Of a DNA stretch of 64,000 nt, positions 53,183 through 64,000 are shown piece after piece. Below the pieces are notes generated by a model, which made no database searches, had not been told where the DNA came from, and saw only the letters and a list, made by a program, of their open reading frames with translations. Position 1 is the stretch's first letter. The number at the start of each line of letters is the position of its first letter. The translations under genes were made by a program, and so were the position numbers. This stretch comes from Rehmannia glutinosa (Eukaryota; Streptophyta; Magnoliopsida; Lamiales; Orobanchaceae), in assembly GCA_016081115.2 (NCBI GenBank), contig CM071930.1, positions 36,431,335-36,495,334 on the forward strand, in the 5' to 3' direction.

Positions 53183-54747
53183 TGTAGGTCCCAAGGGGTG
53201 AGTTGTAAGGTTTATAAGGGGGGCGGGTTGAATAAACCTTACCAAATTTTCGATAGACTTTATTTAAATAATAGTTTTAGAGTTAACTTAAATGAGCTAA
53301 TTCCTTGAGGGACAACCAGGTTGTCTTACTTCTGCAAAGTTACCCACTCAACAGACTCGACTGAGCTATTGATAGTATAACTCAGCTAGTGTCAACTAAC
53401 ACTTAAATTAACAGTTGATTTGGTTTTTGTTCAGCAGGAAGACTTTTCACCCTTAATGTTTTAAACTTGATTTTCAACACTTGTTTATAGCAAAGGTTAT
53501 TATCAGTTGAGTTCAACAAATATAACACAACAGATATAAATGATAAGCAAGAAATTAAAGTGTTGTAAGTAAATAAGACACAAGCAATTTCATAGTGGTT
53601 CGAGGATGGGGTAATTCCTCTAATCCACTATTCTCCAACTCCTGGAAGAATCCACTAAGTAACAGATCTTGGTTACGAAGCAGTAAACAGTCCGAGTCAA
53701 CCTTGATCACACAACTGGCTGCTCTTCGGACTCAGCTTCTTCACAAAATAGCTGTCTTGCTACTTCAGCTCCCTTGAACTCTGGGAATTGATCACACAGC
53801 CTTCCAACGAGCCCAAAACTTCTGGTTCGAACTGGAACCTTACTACTTCTCCTTCAACCTTTGGAAAGTAGACCCTTTTTGTTCTTCAAACAATTTTCCT
53901 TTTAAACTTGATGAAGTAATCTTTCCTTCACTGAGTGTGTTGGATTGAGTTCCTTCGATATTAGACTTGAGGATGTCTTTGAAAGCTTGAGAGTATTTGT
54001 AGGTTTTGCTTGCTTGAATGCTTGATAGTCTTGTGAAATTCGTAAATTGGTTACCTTCTCTCATTCGCTTCCTCAGCCTTTTATATTGCAGATTTAAAAA
54101 TTTGCCCGTTGAAGAGATAAGAAATTTTCAAAATAGCACTTCTTGGTCGTTATCTTGTGTTTTCTTGATCTGCAGCTTGTGATGGTAACATTTCCTCATT
54201 TTAATGAAGTGTGCAGCTTTTTAGGTTCTGACACACGCTCAGTGCTTCCCATTGGTTTATTCTTTTTGCACGCTTCTGAGATGGGCACTTTTAGACATGG
54301 CAGTATGGACGTATTACTATAATAAGTAGTGTCCTTGACTTTTGTGCAACGAATTTATCACAGTCGACTTGACTTGACAGCTACTTTACCCCTTTGACTT
54401 GAGTCAACTCCAACCTTTTAAGAATGACTTAACTGTCTATCAGCTAACAAACTTAGCTTTCAATTGACTTGACTGTCACTTCTTCACTCTTCACTCAGCT
54501 GTCTCACAGCTAGGTCTTTTCTTCAGTTGAGTCTTGCAAGCTTCAACTTGACTTCACACAGCTGACATGCAGTTGGGTCTTCTATTCAATCTTCAGTTGA
54601 CTCTTGTAAACTTCAACTTAGCCGACTCCAACTCAGCTCATGCGGTCCTATTTATTACAAGTTGAATTACAAAGAAAATGGGGTGCCAACTTCCTATTCT
54701 AAGTTTTACCTGGTATCATCAAAATCTAAACATAAATTTTTCTAACA
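53183..54747 (-). repeat. S5 5' LTR, complete (1,565 bp)
   Basis: It starts TGTAGGTCCCAAGGGG and ends TTTTCTAACA on the plus strand, so the minus-strand reading is TGTTAGA to CCTACA. The TATA box is the complement of 54078-54085. It is the reference full-length LTR used here for comparison. It abuts gag of S6 without an intervening primer site, so S5 probably inserted into the S6 gag. Confidence 0.92.
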
Positions 54748-54829
54748 ATAGATGAGACTGCATACGTATTTTCTAATCATCAAATTCTTCAACAGTAAAC
54801 ATTGGAATGCGAGTTAGATTTGCTTCCAT
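54748..54829 (-). pseudogene. S6 gag 5' fragment
   Basis: About 27 codons: MEANLTRIPMFTVEEFDD, a TAG in place of Trp, then KIRMQSHL. It is cut at 54748 by the S5 LTR. The start codon ATG (54829) is intact. Confidence 0.88.
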
Positions 54830-54939
54830 GATAATAACTTTGCTTTTGAAATAAAAGCTTTAAAAACTCAAGTGTTGATTCTTTGAAAAAGAATGAGATC
54901 TAGTTCAGTAACCAGTGCAGAAGGCTCAATGAACCAACC

Positions 54940-54951
54940 GCTCTAATACCA
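54940..54951 (-). promoter_or_regulatory. Primer binding site of S6
   Basis: The minus strand reads TGGTATTAGAGC, one change from the initiator tRNA-Met site. Confidence 0.85.
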
Positions 54952-54953
54952 CT

Positions 54954-55488
54954 TGTAGGTCCCAAGGGGTGATGTGTAAAGTTTAGAAGAGGGGGGGTTG
55001 AATAAACTTTACCTACTTTTTGATTTTAGCCCTTTTAAATAATTCCAGAGTTAACCCTCAAGTCAGTTAAGTCCTTGAAAGACAGCTAGGTTGTCTAACA
55101 TAACAAAGTTACACACTCAACAAACTCGACTGAGCTGTTGATAGTATAACTAAGTTGTTTTCAACTAACACTTAGAAATGCAGTTGACTTGGTTTTACCA
55201 GCGGAAGACTTTTCACCCTTAGAGTTATAAGTACGTTTTTCAACACTTGTTTTAGCAATGGTTATTATCAGCAGACTTAAGCAATTTTAACTTATCAACA
55301 TATATGAAAATAGAGCAAGAAATAAAGTGTGCTGAAAAATAAATAGACACAAACAGTTTTATAGTGGTTCAAGGATAGAGTAATTCCTCTAGTCCACTCT
55401 TCTCCAACTCCTGGAGGAATCCACTAGGTAACTTGACTTGGTTACAGAGAAGTTAACATACAAAGTCAGCTTTGATCACACAACCTGC
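54954..55488 (-). repeat. S6 LTR fragment, left arm of a palindrome
   Basis: It begins TGTAGGTCCCAAGGGGTG and follows the family LTR for about 535 bp, to GATCACACAACCTGC. It then meets a plus-oriented LTR of S7. The two arms can pair with a spacer of about 60 bp. Confidence 0.88.
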
Positions 55489-55495
55489 AATTAGA

Positions 55496-56076
55496 TTACA
55501 AAGTAGCAAGACAACTGTTTTGTGAAGAAGCTGAGTCCTAGGAGCAGTAGGCTGTGTGATCAAAGCTGACTCGGACTATTGATTACTTTGTAACCAAGAT
55601 CAAGTTACTTAGTGGATTCCTCCAGGATTTGGAGAAGAGTGGATTAGAGGAATTACCCCATCCTCGAACCACTATAAATTGCTTGTGTCTATTTACCTTA
55701 CAACACATTTAATTATTGCATTTAATTTATAGCTGCTGCAAATTAAAATTGCTGAACTCTGCTGATAATAACTATTGCTAAAACAAGTGTTGTAAAACAT
55801 GTTTAAAAATCATAAGGGTGAAAAATCTTCCGCTGACAAAACCAAATCAACTATAATTCTAAGTGTTAGCTGAAAGCAACTAAGTTATACTATCAACAGC
55901 TTAGTCGAGACTATTGAGTAGGTAAACTTTGTTGTGTAAGCTAACCTAGATGTTCCTCAAGGACTTAGCTAATTTAAGTTAACTCCTAAAATATTTTAAA
56001 AGGACTAAATCGAAAAATTGGTAAGGTTTATTCGACCCCTCCTTCTAAACCTTACACATCACCCCTGGGACCTACA
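55496..56076 (+). repeat. S7 5' LTR fragment, right arm of a palindrome
   Basis: Only the last 580 bp of the LTR are present (AAGTAGCAAGACAACTG to GGGACCTACA). The U3 and TATA parts are missing, so this copy has no LTR promoter of its own. Confidence 0.88.
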
Positions 56077-56078
56077 AG

Positions 56079-56090
56079 TGGTATCATAGC
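56079..56090 (+). promoter_or_regulatory. Primer binding site of S7
   Basis: TGGTATCATAGC differs from the tRNA-Met site by one base (G to T). Confidence 0.85.
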
Positions 56091-56201
56091 GATTGGTTCA
56101 TTGAGCCCTTCGCACTGGTTATTGAACTAGATCTCATTCTTTTTCAAAAGAATCAACACATGAGTTTTTAAAGCTTTTATTTCAAAACCAAAGTTATTAT
56201 C

Positions 56202-57750
56202 ATGGAAGTAAATCTAACTCGCATTCTAATGTTTAATGTGGAAGAGTTTGGTGATTGGAAAATTCATATGCAGACTCATCTATCAGCCCTGCATGATGAA
56301 ATGTGGCTAGTGATTGAGGATGGGCCACTACAAATTCTAAAGGACAACACTGTTGTGAGTAGGGAACCTCTTGCTGAAGGAGAGTATGTTGCACCAGCAA
56401 ATCCCATATCTGCTATGGTGGACAAACCTCGTTGTGAATGGACCAACGATGATCGAAAGAGATACAACCTTAACAATATTGCCAAAGATATTCTTTATAA
56501 AACTCTTGATAAGGTTATGTTTAATATAGTCAAATCTTGCACAACAACGAATGAAATTTGGGAAAAATTCACTTTGATTTGTGAAGGGTCTGATCAAATC
56601 AAAGAAAATAAATTAACTATTGCAGTCCAAAAATATGAAAATTATAAAATGATTGCAGGTGAAAGTCTGGATCAGCTAGATGCCATATTCACAAAAATAA
56701 CCAATGAGCTTTCAGCTCTAGGAAAGGAGTACACACAAAAGAAGATGTGTATGAAAATCCTATGGTCACTCCCAGCAGAGTGGGAAATGAAGGTCATGAC
56801 CCTGAGACATTCCATGATTCTCGCCAAGATATCAAACCATGAGTGGTTCTTTGATCTTAAAGCATATGAGTTCGAACTAAGAAGAAAAGAATAAGAGGAG
56901 ACATTTGTACCCAAGACAGCTGCACTCATGGCTGGTGAATCTAAGAGAGCTGGATCCAAGTAGATAATAGACCAATAGGAGATTGCCCTGATGGTAAAAA
57001 GGTCTAATAAGTTCTTCAATAACAACTATAAAATGAACAAGAGTGAATCTTCAAGAAGGCACTCAGCACCCTCCAAAGCGAGGGAGGGCAGACCACCCAA
57101 GAGAGCTGAACATCAAAGAACTAAGTATCAGAGAGCTGATAATCCAATGACTGATAGAGCTGACTTGCAGAGAGAGCTGAGAACCTGTGTTGGAATTGCA
57201 GGCAACCAAGACATTTTGATGTTGACTATCCTTATCCACCAGTCAACAAATACAGAAATGAAAAGGATAGAAAAGTCTTCAGGGAAAGAAGACAACAAAA
57301 TAAGAAAGTCATGTTGGCTGCTGAGACTGCTGAAATAGCCAAGTGCAAGAAACCAACAGACTCAGATAGTAGTGAAGCTGACTACTCCAGTGATACAGAG
57401 GAAGAGGCTTTGATATGCCTCATGGCCAAAGAACAAGACTCCAATGATCAAGAAGATGAGGTACACTCTAACTCATGTCATTCTGATTCTAGTGATAGTG
57501 ATAGTGACACAAACACTTCATCACCCACATATCTTTATGATTCAATTGGCAAAATGATGAAAGATTTTGAGCACATAACAACCTCTCACACACAATTAAA
57601 TGAGGAAAATAGCCAGCTTAAATGCCAAAACTCACAGCTGAGTACTCTCAGTCACATAGTTGATGAGAACACTAAGCTGAAGGTTGAAATTGCCAAGATC
57701 CAAGCAGACTTAGCTGCTCCAGAAAAGAGGGAAAATGATCTTAAAATGTG
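56202..57750 (+). pseudogene. S7 gag
   Basis: ATG at 56202 gives MEVNLTRILMFNVEEFGDW and HDEMWLVIEDGPL, a 230-codon frame through IAKDILYKTLDKVMF and LPAEWEMKVM, then TAA at 56892. Further stops follow near 56961 and 56976. Reading resumes with VKRSNKFFNNNYKMNK, a basic Arg-rich stretch and a disturbed zinc-knuckle area (near 57190). The last open frame (57311-57751) has DSDSSEADYSSDTEEEALIC, then a coiled coil (LNEENSQLKCQNSQ). The final frame is lost by one missing A before GTGATTGC. Role as for the S4 gag. Confidence 0.9.
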
Positions 57751-57849
57751 ATTGCTTCATTCACTAAGGCATCCAAATCATTGGATGAACTTATAATGAT
57801 TCAAAAAGAGAGTGGTGTCAAGACATGCATTAGATTTAATTCCTTTGTG

Positions 57850-59676
57850 CATGACCAAGTCCCAAGAGTGGTTATGGAAAAATGATCCTCAAGTAATGAG
57901 GGAATCGAAAAATCTAAAGCACCATATGTAGAACCAACACCCACTAAAAACACAATTACAATAATACTGGACTTGGATACGAGGGAAAATGCAAGAAACC
58001 AGTAGAGTATGCTGAATGGACAGCTGAAACTAAATTCAAAAAACTCCATTAGCAGACTCCAAATAGGAAATACTATGTGAAATCTAAACAAAGCTACCAA
58101 AAGCCCCAGAGATTTCAGCAAAGCAAATCACATCATGGGAATGGTAGTAATTATCCAAGCCAGGCTGATTGGAATAATCAAATGAGATATCAGCCAAGAC
58201 CTATGGGATACAAGCCAAAGTGGCAAAGACCTCAACCTCATTATAGGTCATTCCCAAGGCAAAAGAGCTATAATCAGCACACATAAGCACCAACACAAAA
58301 CCCAACATGCATAGAAATTCCATTATTACCCTAAGAAGCAAATGCTCAAACACACACACACACACAAGCATACAGACAAAATAGAAAATTGTATGATCCT
58401 AAAGCCCCCAAGCAATTTGCTAATGTGCATTGTGACTAAGGAGCTGAGTACGCTAAGTCATGACCAAGTCCCAAGAGTAGTTATGGAAAAATGATCCTCA
58501 AGCAATGAGGGAATCCAAAAATCTAAAGCACCATATGTAGCACCAACACCCACTAAAAAACACAATTACAATAATACTGGACTTGGATACAAGGGAAAAG
58601 GTAAGAAACCAGTTGAGTATGCTGAATGGACAACTGAAACTAAATTCAAAAAAGTCCATCAGCAGACTCCAAACAGGAAATACTATGTGAAATCTAAACA
58701 AAGCTACCAAAATCCCCAGAGATTTCAGCAAAGCAAATCACATCATGGGAATGGTAGTAATTATCCAAGCCAAGCTGATTGGAATAACCAAATGAGATAT
58801 CAACCAAGACCTATGGGATACAAGTCAAAGTGGCAAAGACCTCAACCTCATTATAGGTCATTCCTAAGGCAAAAGAGCTATAATCAGCACACATAAGCAC
58901 CAGGCACAAAACCCAACATGCACAGAAATTACATTATTACCCTAAGAAGCAAATGCTCAAACACACACACACACAAGCATACAGACAAAAGAGACAATTG
59001 TATGATCCTAAAGCCCCCAAGCAATTTGCTAATGTTCATTGTGACTAAGGAGCTAAGTACGCTAAGTCATGCTCAAGTCCCAAGAGTGGTTATGGAAAAA
59101 GGATCCTCAAGCAATGAGGAAAGCCAAAAATACAAAGCACCATATGTTGCATCTGCACCCACTCAAAAACAAAATCACAACCATGTTGGCCTTGGAAACA
59201 AGGGAAAAGGTAAGAAAGCCAGCTGAGTACGCTGAAAGGACAGCTGAAACAAAATGCACAAGAGTCCATCAGCAAACTTCAAAGAGGAAATACTCTGTAA
59301 AATCCAAACAGAGCTACCAAAAGCCCCAGAGATTTCAACAAAAAAAATCATATGATGAGAATGATAGAAACTACCTAAGCCAGGCTGATTGGAATAATCA
59401 AATGAGATATCAGCCAAGACTAAATGGATACAAGCCTATGTGGAAAAGACCTCAGAATCAGCATAGGTCATTCCGAAAGCAAGAGAGCTATAATCAACAT
59501 ATACCCCAACACAAAGCCCAATATAAACAAAAGTTTCACTATTACCCCAAGAAAGCAAATGCTCAAAAACACACAGGCATACAGACAAAATGGACAACTG
59601 TATGAGCCTAAATCCCCTAAGCAATTTGTTAATGTGCATTATGATTTTGGAACTGATACGTGGCAAACTCTTAAAG
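57850..59676 (+). repeat. Triplicated gag C-terminal segment, 609-bp period
   Basis: Units begin at CATGACCAAGTCC (57850), CATGACCAAGTCC (58459) and CATGCTCAAGTCC (59068), each offset exactly 609 bp, or 203 codons. Each encodes the same Lys/Gln/Tyr-rich tail (SKQSYQKPQRFQQ, QADWNNQMRYQPR, QKSYNQH). Units 1 and 2 are nearly identical and share a stop (AAA-TGA) and an (AC)n run (58350-58371 and 58958-58975). Unit 3 is more diverged and leads into the protease, so it is the original. S4 has one copy. Confidence 0.93.
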
Positions 59677-59771
59677 TCAGATCATCTGGCTATAGGTTGG
59701 TTGGAACACCTTATATCACTAACTCCTCAGGACCTAGGCAAGTATGGATACCTAAAAACTAATTTCCTTGA

Positions 59772-60473
59772 TTGCAGGTTCAGAGAACAACTGAGTGCCA
59801 AGGAACCTGGTACATGGATAGTGGTTGTTCCAGACATATGACAGGAAACAAGAGAAATATGTCAAAATTCAAGGAAATCAAAGGTGCAAAAGTCATATTT
59901 GGAGGAAATGCAGCTCCAGGGCAAATCAAAGAGACAGGTTCCATACGGAAAAATGGATTGAAAATCACAAATGTTGCATATGTTGAAGGCCTCAACTTCA
60001 ATCTGTTGAGCATCAGCCAACTCTTTGGCAAATGCTACAATGTGGGATTCAACATGGGAAATTTGCCAAATCAATGATGCTAAACCAAATGAAATTGTGC
60101 TTCAAGGATCAAGGTAGAAGAACATATATGTAGTGGATTGGTCAACTGCTACACCAAGCAAATGTCTGTTAGCAAAGAGTGCAATCAATCAAGTTGACTG
60201 CACCATAAGAAGCTGAGTTACTTGAATTTCAAGACTATCAACAAGCTTGCAAGGAGTCATCTTGTGGAAGGATCGCCTGACTCAGTATACAAGAAGGAAA
60301 GCATTTGTGATGCATGCCAGATGGGAAAGCAAATTAATTCATCTTTTAAGGATAAGCCAAATCTTTCTTCAACCAGGATATTGCATCTATTGCACATGGA
60401 TTTATTTTGTCCTGTTGAACCAGCTAGTATCAGTGGAAAGAAATACACCTTAGTGGATAATCTTTATGTGTAA
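59772..60473 (+). pseudogene. S7 pol: protease and integrase zinc domain
   Basis: WYMDSGCSRHMTGNKRNMS gives the protease Asp-Ser-Gly, followed by VIFGGNAAPGQI and LLSISQLFGKCYNV. After a frameshift near 60077, the HHCC zinc module appears as LHHKKLSYLNFK and CDACQMGKQINSSF. The first integrase Asp is in LHMDLFCPVEPAS. The core start DDYSRYTW seen in S4 is deleted after KKYTLV (60456), where a stop follows. Confidence 0.88.
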
Positions 60474-61342
60474 AAAAGAAGGAAACCTTGCAAAGATTGC
60501 CTCAGATGATGAGAAGAGTTCAAAATGAGAAGAGTCAAACCATTATAAAGATAAGGTCTGACAGGGGAACTGTTTTGTCAATAGGATTATAACTCAGTAT
60601 TGTGTTGAGAATGTATTACTCATGAGTTGTCAGCTGCTAGAACTCCACAGTAGAATGGAGTAGCTAAAAGAAGGAACAAACTTCTCAAAGAAGCTGCAAG
60701 AACCATGTTAGTTGAAGCTGGATTGCCTAAGAGATTTTGGGCTGAAGCCATCAACACTGCTTGCTACACTCAGAAAAGGTGTATGATTAACAGACAATTG
60801 TCCAAAACTCCCTATGAAATTTGGATTGTGAGGAAGCCAAATGTTGGATATTTTCGAATCTTTGGATTCAAGTGCTTCATCCACAACATTGGCAAGGACA
60901 ACCTAAAATCTTTTGATGCTAAAGCTGATGAAGGTATCTTTTTGGGATACTCTTCTAAGAGTAAATCTTATAGAGTGCTGAACAAAAGGACAATGGTCAT
61001 AAAGAGTTTATCAAAGTGGTTTTTGATGAGCCAAATATTAATGGAGAAGACATAGATGAGTTAGCTGAAAAGAAGAATCAACCAACTATTCAGAAGAGTC
61101 CCTATGTTGAAGCAGATGTAAGAGCACTAAACCCTGATGAAGATGAGATAGTTGAATCTCAGAGACAGTTGGAAGGTCTACAACTGAATGATGATGAAGA
61201 AGTTGTTGAAGATAACTTAGCTACGAGACGACTAAACCCAACAGACTTATTCCGACCAGATGTGAGATGGAAGAGAGACCATCCACTTGAGTTAATCATT
61301 GGAAATGTTAGAGATGGATTAAGAACCAGATCTAAAGCGTAA
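60474..61342 (+). pseudogene. S7 pol: integrase core and C-terminal part
   Basis: The second Asp region is readable near 60550 (KIRSDRG). The block NGVAKRRNKLLKEAARTM has Lys where copia integrases have the catalytic Glu (codon 60666-60668), and a TAG replaces Gln just before it. FWAEAINTACYTQKRCM, TPYEIWIVRKPNVGYFRIFGF and EGIFLGYSSKS follow in frame 60705-61055. The variable linker to the RT (61016-61342) carries the SPYVEADVRALNP motif. Confidence 0.88.
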
Positions 61343-62935
61343 CATGAAGCTATGTTTACTTATTTCATTTCCCAGATAGAGCCTAAGGATGTGTCTCAAG
61401 CATTGTATGACACACATTGGATTCAGGCTATGCAGGGAGAGTTGAATTAGTTTGAAAGAAACAAAGTTTGGGAATTGGTTCAAAGGCCTACCCACCAAAA
61501 CGTTATTGGTACTAAGTGGGTAACTAGAAACAAGATGACTGAGGAAGGATTTGTTTCAAGAAACAAAGCAAGATTGGTAGCCAAAGGGTATTGCCAGGAG
61601 GAAGTCAAACATTTTAATGAAACTTTTGCTCCTGTTGCTAGATTGGAAGCAATTAGAATGTTTCTTGCTTATGCTGCACACAAGAACTTCACGGTGTATC
61701 AAATGGATGTGAAGAGTGAATTTTTGAATTGGCTTTTTGGAAGAAGAAGTCTATGTGGAGCATCCTCCAGGTTTTGAGCAGAAACTATTGGAGATAAAGT
61801 TTACAAGATCAAGAAAGCTTTGTATGGATTGAAACAAACACTAAGATCCTGGTATGACACATTGTCTCAGTTTCTCATTAACAATGCATTCACCAAAGGC
61901 AACGTTGATAGAACACTCTTCAGAATTCAAGATGGGGAGAGTATATTGCTTGTTCAAATTTATGTAGATGACATCATATTTGGATCCACAAATAAAGAGT
62001 TGTATGACAAGTTTTCAAACCTCATGCAAGGGAAGTTTGAAATGAGCATGATATGAGAGCTGACTTTCTTTCTAGATCTTCAAATCAAGCAAATGAAGGA
62101 TGAAACCTTTATAACTCAAACCAAATATACTATAGCTTTGATGAAGAAATTTGGTATGGAAGAGAAGTAAACAGTAAAGATTCCGATGAATTCATCAATC
62201 AAAATAGATATGGATGCAGATGGCAAAGCTGTAGATCAAACCAGGTATAGAGCCCTTGTTGGATCATTGCTCTATTTGACAACAAGTAGGCTAGACATCA
62301 CCTTTGCTGTAGGTGTATGTGCTAGATTTCAATCTGCACCAAGAGAGAGTCACATGACTGCAACCAAGAGAATCATAAGGTATTTGTAGGGATGCCAGGA
62401 AGTTGGCTTATGGTATCCAAAGAATGGAGGATTCAAGTTAGTTGACTACTCAAACTCAGACTATGTTGGATGTAGTGCAGACAGGAAAAATACATCAGGC
62501 ACCTGTCAAATGTTTGGAAATAGATTAGTTTTTTGGTTCAGCAAGAAACAAAATTCAATAGCTACATCCATAGCTCAAGCAGAGTACATAGTTGTAGGCA
62601 GCTGTTGTGCTCAAGTATTATGGATGAGGCAACAACTGAGAGATTATGATATATAAGAAAAAGAGATTCCAATTATGTGTGATAACATAAGTGCTATTGT
62701 AATTACTCAAAGTCTTGTATTGCATTCAAGAACCAAGCACACTGATGTTAGATATCATTTTATAAGAGATCATGTTGAAAAAAAAGACATCACTTTAGAA
62801 TACATCTCAACTGATAAGCAGTTAGCTGATATATTCACTAAACCATTATGTGAATCAAGGTTTGAAGAGCTTAAAAATGAGCTAGGATTGATTGAGCTGA
62901 GTTGGGAGACTCAGAAGACTCAATCAACAAAGTGA
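61343..62935 (+). pseudogene. S7 pol: reverse transcriptase and RNase H
   Basis: RT motifs: VIGTKWVTRNKM, NKARLVAKGYCQEE, FAPVARLEAIRMF and YQMDVKSEFLN (61475-61740), a 1-base shift, then SLYGLKQ-like YGLKQTLRSWYDT (61820) and VQIYVDDIIFGSTNKEL (YVDD). Stops at 62054 and 62168 interrupt it. The connection domain (RYRALVGSLLYLTTSRLDI) and RNase H (NTSGTCQMFG, FWFSKKQNSIATS, then MCDNISAIVITQ and RTKHTDVRYHFIRD) run to the stop at 62935. Missing bases are few and this is the best-preserved RNase H of the family in the window. Confidence 0.92.
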
Positions 62936-63462
62936 AAGAAGAGATAATTAGAAATCAGCAAAGTTTCAGTTTTCAGCCAAGTGAAACCATTAAGATGAAT
63001 AGTCAGCTGTATCGAGTTAGCTGACAGCTGTGTGATCATCATGTGAAGAGAGAGCAGAGTTAAGTCACTTTTGGAAAATTGTTGAGTTATTTATGAGGTA
63101 AGTGACAAAACACAGTCATTTTCTGCGAGTGGGAATGTTTTTGGGCATTACATCAACGTAATTATGGTGTCAGAATAAAGTTTGTAAACGTTTAGCCTAT
63201 GATTGGATATAAATGCTGCTTCATTTAATGCGGGGAAATTAATGTGGTTTCAAGCTTTTAATCTCAACCATTGATCGTGTTCAAACTTTACAAATTCTAA
63301 AAATTGTCCCCTCACATCCCATATATACCCAAAATCAAATTTCTCTCTCTTCACAATACACCCATCTCTCTCATGCAAAGGCAAAGTTATTCTCTGCAAT
63401 AAACCAAAAACCCTAGTTCATACAACATTCAAAGTTTGAGTTTTCAATGTTCATTTTCTAAA
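62936..63462 (+). promoter_or_regulatory. S7 spacer with promoter-like block before the third ORF
   Basis: This spacer holds GGGCATTACATCAACGTAAT (about 63144-63163), ATTGGATATAAATGC (63203-63217), a TATA-like CCCATATATACCC (63318-63330) and a CT-rich leader TTTCTCTCTCTTCAC (63340-63354). The TATA-like site lies about 142 bp before the ATG. The same order and spacing occur in S4 and S5. Confidence 0.5.
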
Positions 63463-64000
63463 ATGGCTTCAAGTTTCGACTTTGTGAAGATGGCTGAGAA
63501 AATCCACTCGGGTTTGACCGTGGATTTTGATAGAATAGTGAAGCAATGGGTTGACAGAGCCCTTGCCAAGAAGATCGCTAATAAACTGGAGAAATCTGGC
63601 CTAAAGGGATTTCTCACCATGGAGTTCTCTTATACGTACCTTGAAGAGGTAGCTATGTTCTACATGAACGCCGAGGTTCACGATGGAGAAATCAATTTCT
63701 CTGTCCATAGAACATAGCTAAAGATTACTGCAGTGGATTTTGCTAAGTATGGCCACCTTCCTTCGTCTAGATTGAAGGAAGTGACTAAAAGGGATATCAA
63801 CCTGGCCGTGGCATGGAAGGAGATCGCCAAGCCAGAGTCTGGTGCAAAGGCTATTTACATAGCCAAGAAGTCGCTCATTAATGACGACTATCATAAGCTA
63901 ATGGATGTTGTGTCCAAGTGTGTGGACATGAAGTTCGGCAGCTTCTATCAGCTGTCTAGAACAAAGCAGACTGTCATGGTTGCTATCATGGAAGAAAAGA
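63463..64000 (+). pseudogene. S7 third ORF, 5' part, one in-frame stop
   Basis: ATG at 63463 gives ASSFDFVKMAEKIHSGL, then KKIANKLEKSGLKGFLTME, YLEEVAMFYMNAEVHDGEI. A single TAG occurs at 63715-63717, after which the same frame stays open to the window end (KITAVDFAKYGHLPS, KPESGAKAIYIAKKS, DVVSKCVDMKFGSFYQLS, TVMVAIMEEK). These 179 codons are the best-preserved view of the N-terminal domain, which looks like a mainly alpha-helical globular domain. There is no signal peptide. I do not recognise the fold. Confidence 0.8.

Larger units (their letters stand above)
46104..54747 (-). mobile_element. S5: SIRE-like copia copy, 3' truncated and internally deleted
   Basis: From 5' to 3' on the minus strand: full LTR (54747-53183), damaged primer site, a 5' gag fragment, then directly integrase core, RT and RNase H, spacer, and third ORF truncated at 46104. 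Protease, the integrase zinc domain and most of gag are deleted at about 52835. The 3' LTR is missing. It is a relative of S4 but carries the acidic third-ORF region that S4 lacks. Confidence 0.9.
55496..64000 (+). mobile_element. S7: SIRE-like copia copy running off the right edge
   Basis: Truncated LTR, primer site, gag, triplicated gag tail, protease, integrase, RT, RNase H, spacer and third ORF follow in the family order on the plus strand. The 3' LTR lies outside the window. Stops in gag (56894, 56962) and pol and the absence of a promoter make it inactive. Confidence 0.92.

Overview
This is plant nuclear DNA, almost certainly from a dicot. Nearly every supportable feature is a transposable element or part of one. 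The plant assignment rests on Ty1/copia elements primed by initiator tRNA-Met (TGGTATCAGAGC next to the LTR), a CACTA element with plant-specific DUF4216/DUF4218 modules, a Tekay-type LTR, a tRNA-like SINE, a plant hAT MITE and one captured exon of a plant CAMTA gene. I found no intact cellular gene, tRNA, rRNA or CRISPR. No species can be named.

Layout. 1-5166: a decayed copia element (+) with its 3' LTR, carrying an odd mini-gene between gag and pol. 5429-6021: the tail of a second copia element (-), cut by a 1.6-kb gypsy/LARD-type LTR (6022-7614, -) whose internal part holds a SINE with target duplication. 8341-24355: copies S1-S4 of one SIRE-like copia family (LTR about 1.5 kb, gag, pol, plus a third ORF downstream of pol). 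S1-S3 are LTR/gag stubs fused head to head and tail to tail. S4 (-) is the most complete copy and has a hAT MITE in its third ORF. At 24356 a CACTA element (+) starts inside the S4 5' LTR. It carries the CAMTA exon and a TNP2 transposase gene. That gene is interrupted at 27941-39490 by a related copia element (SB, -), then continues with an internally inverted DUF4218 segment, a DUF4216 exon and a TNPA-like second gene that is itself split by a solo Tekay LTR. The CACTA breaks off near 46070 against a truncated copia copy S5 (-, to 54747). S6 (-) and S7 (+) follow as an LTR palindrome, and S7 runs off the right edge with a gag segment triplicated at an exact 609-bp period.

Order of events, from nesting: S4 first, then CACTA into the S4 LTR, then SB and the Tekay element into CACTA, with the MITE and SINE as separate later hits. 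S4, S5 and S7 carry broken reading frames, and all three lack the integrase catalytic Glu, so they look like products of a defective lineage. SB is unusual in being strongly poor in CAG/CTG, which may be a sequencing artefact. The most interesting points are the CAMTA exon, the conserved promoter-like block before the third ORF, the shared integrase Glu loss, the CAG/CTG-poor block and the inverted DUF4218 segment.
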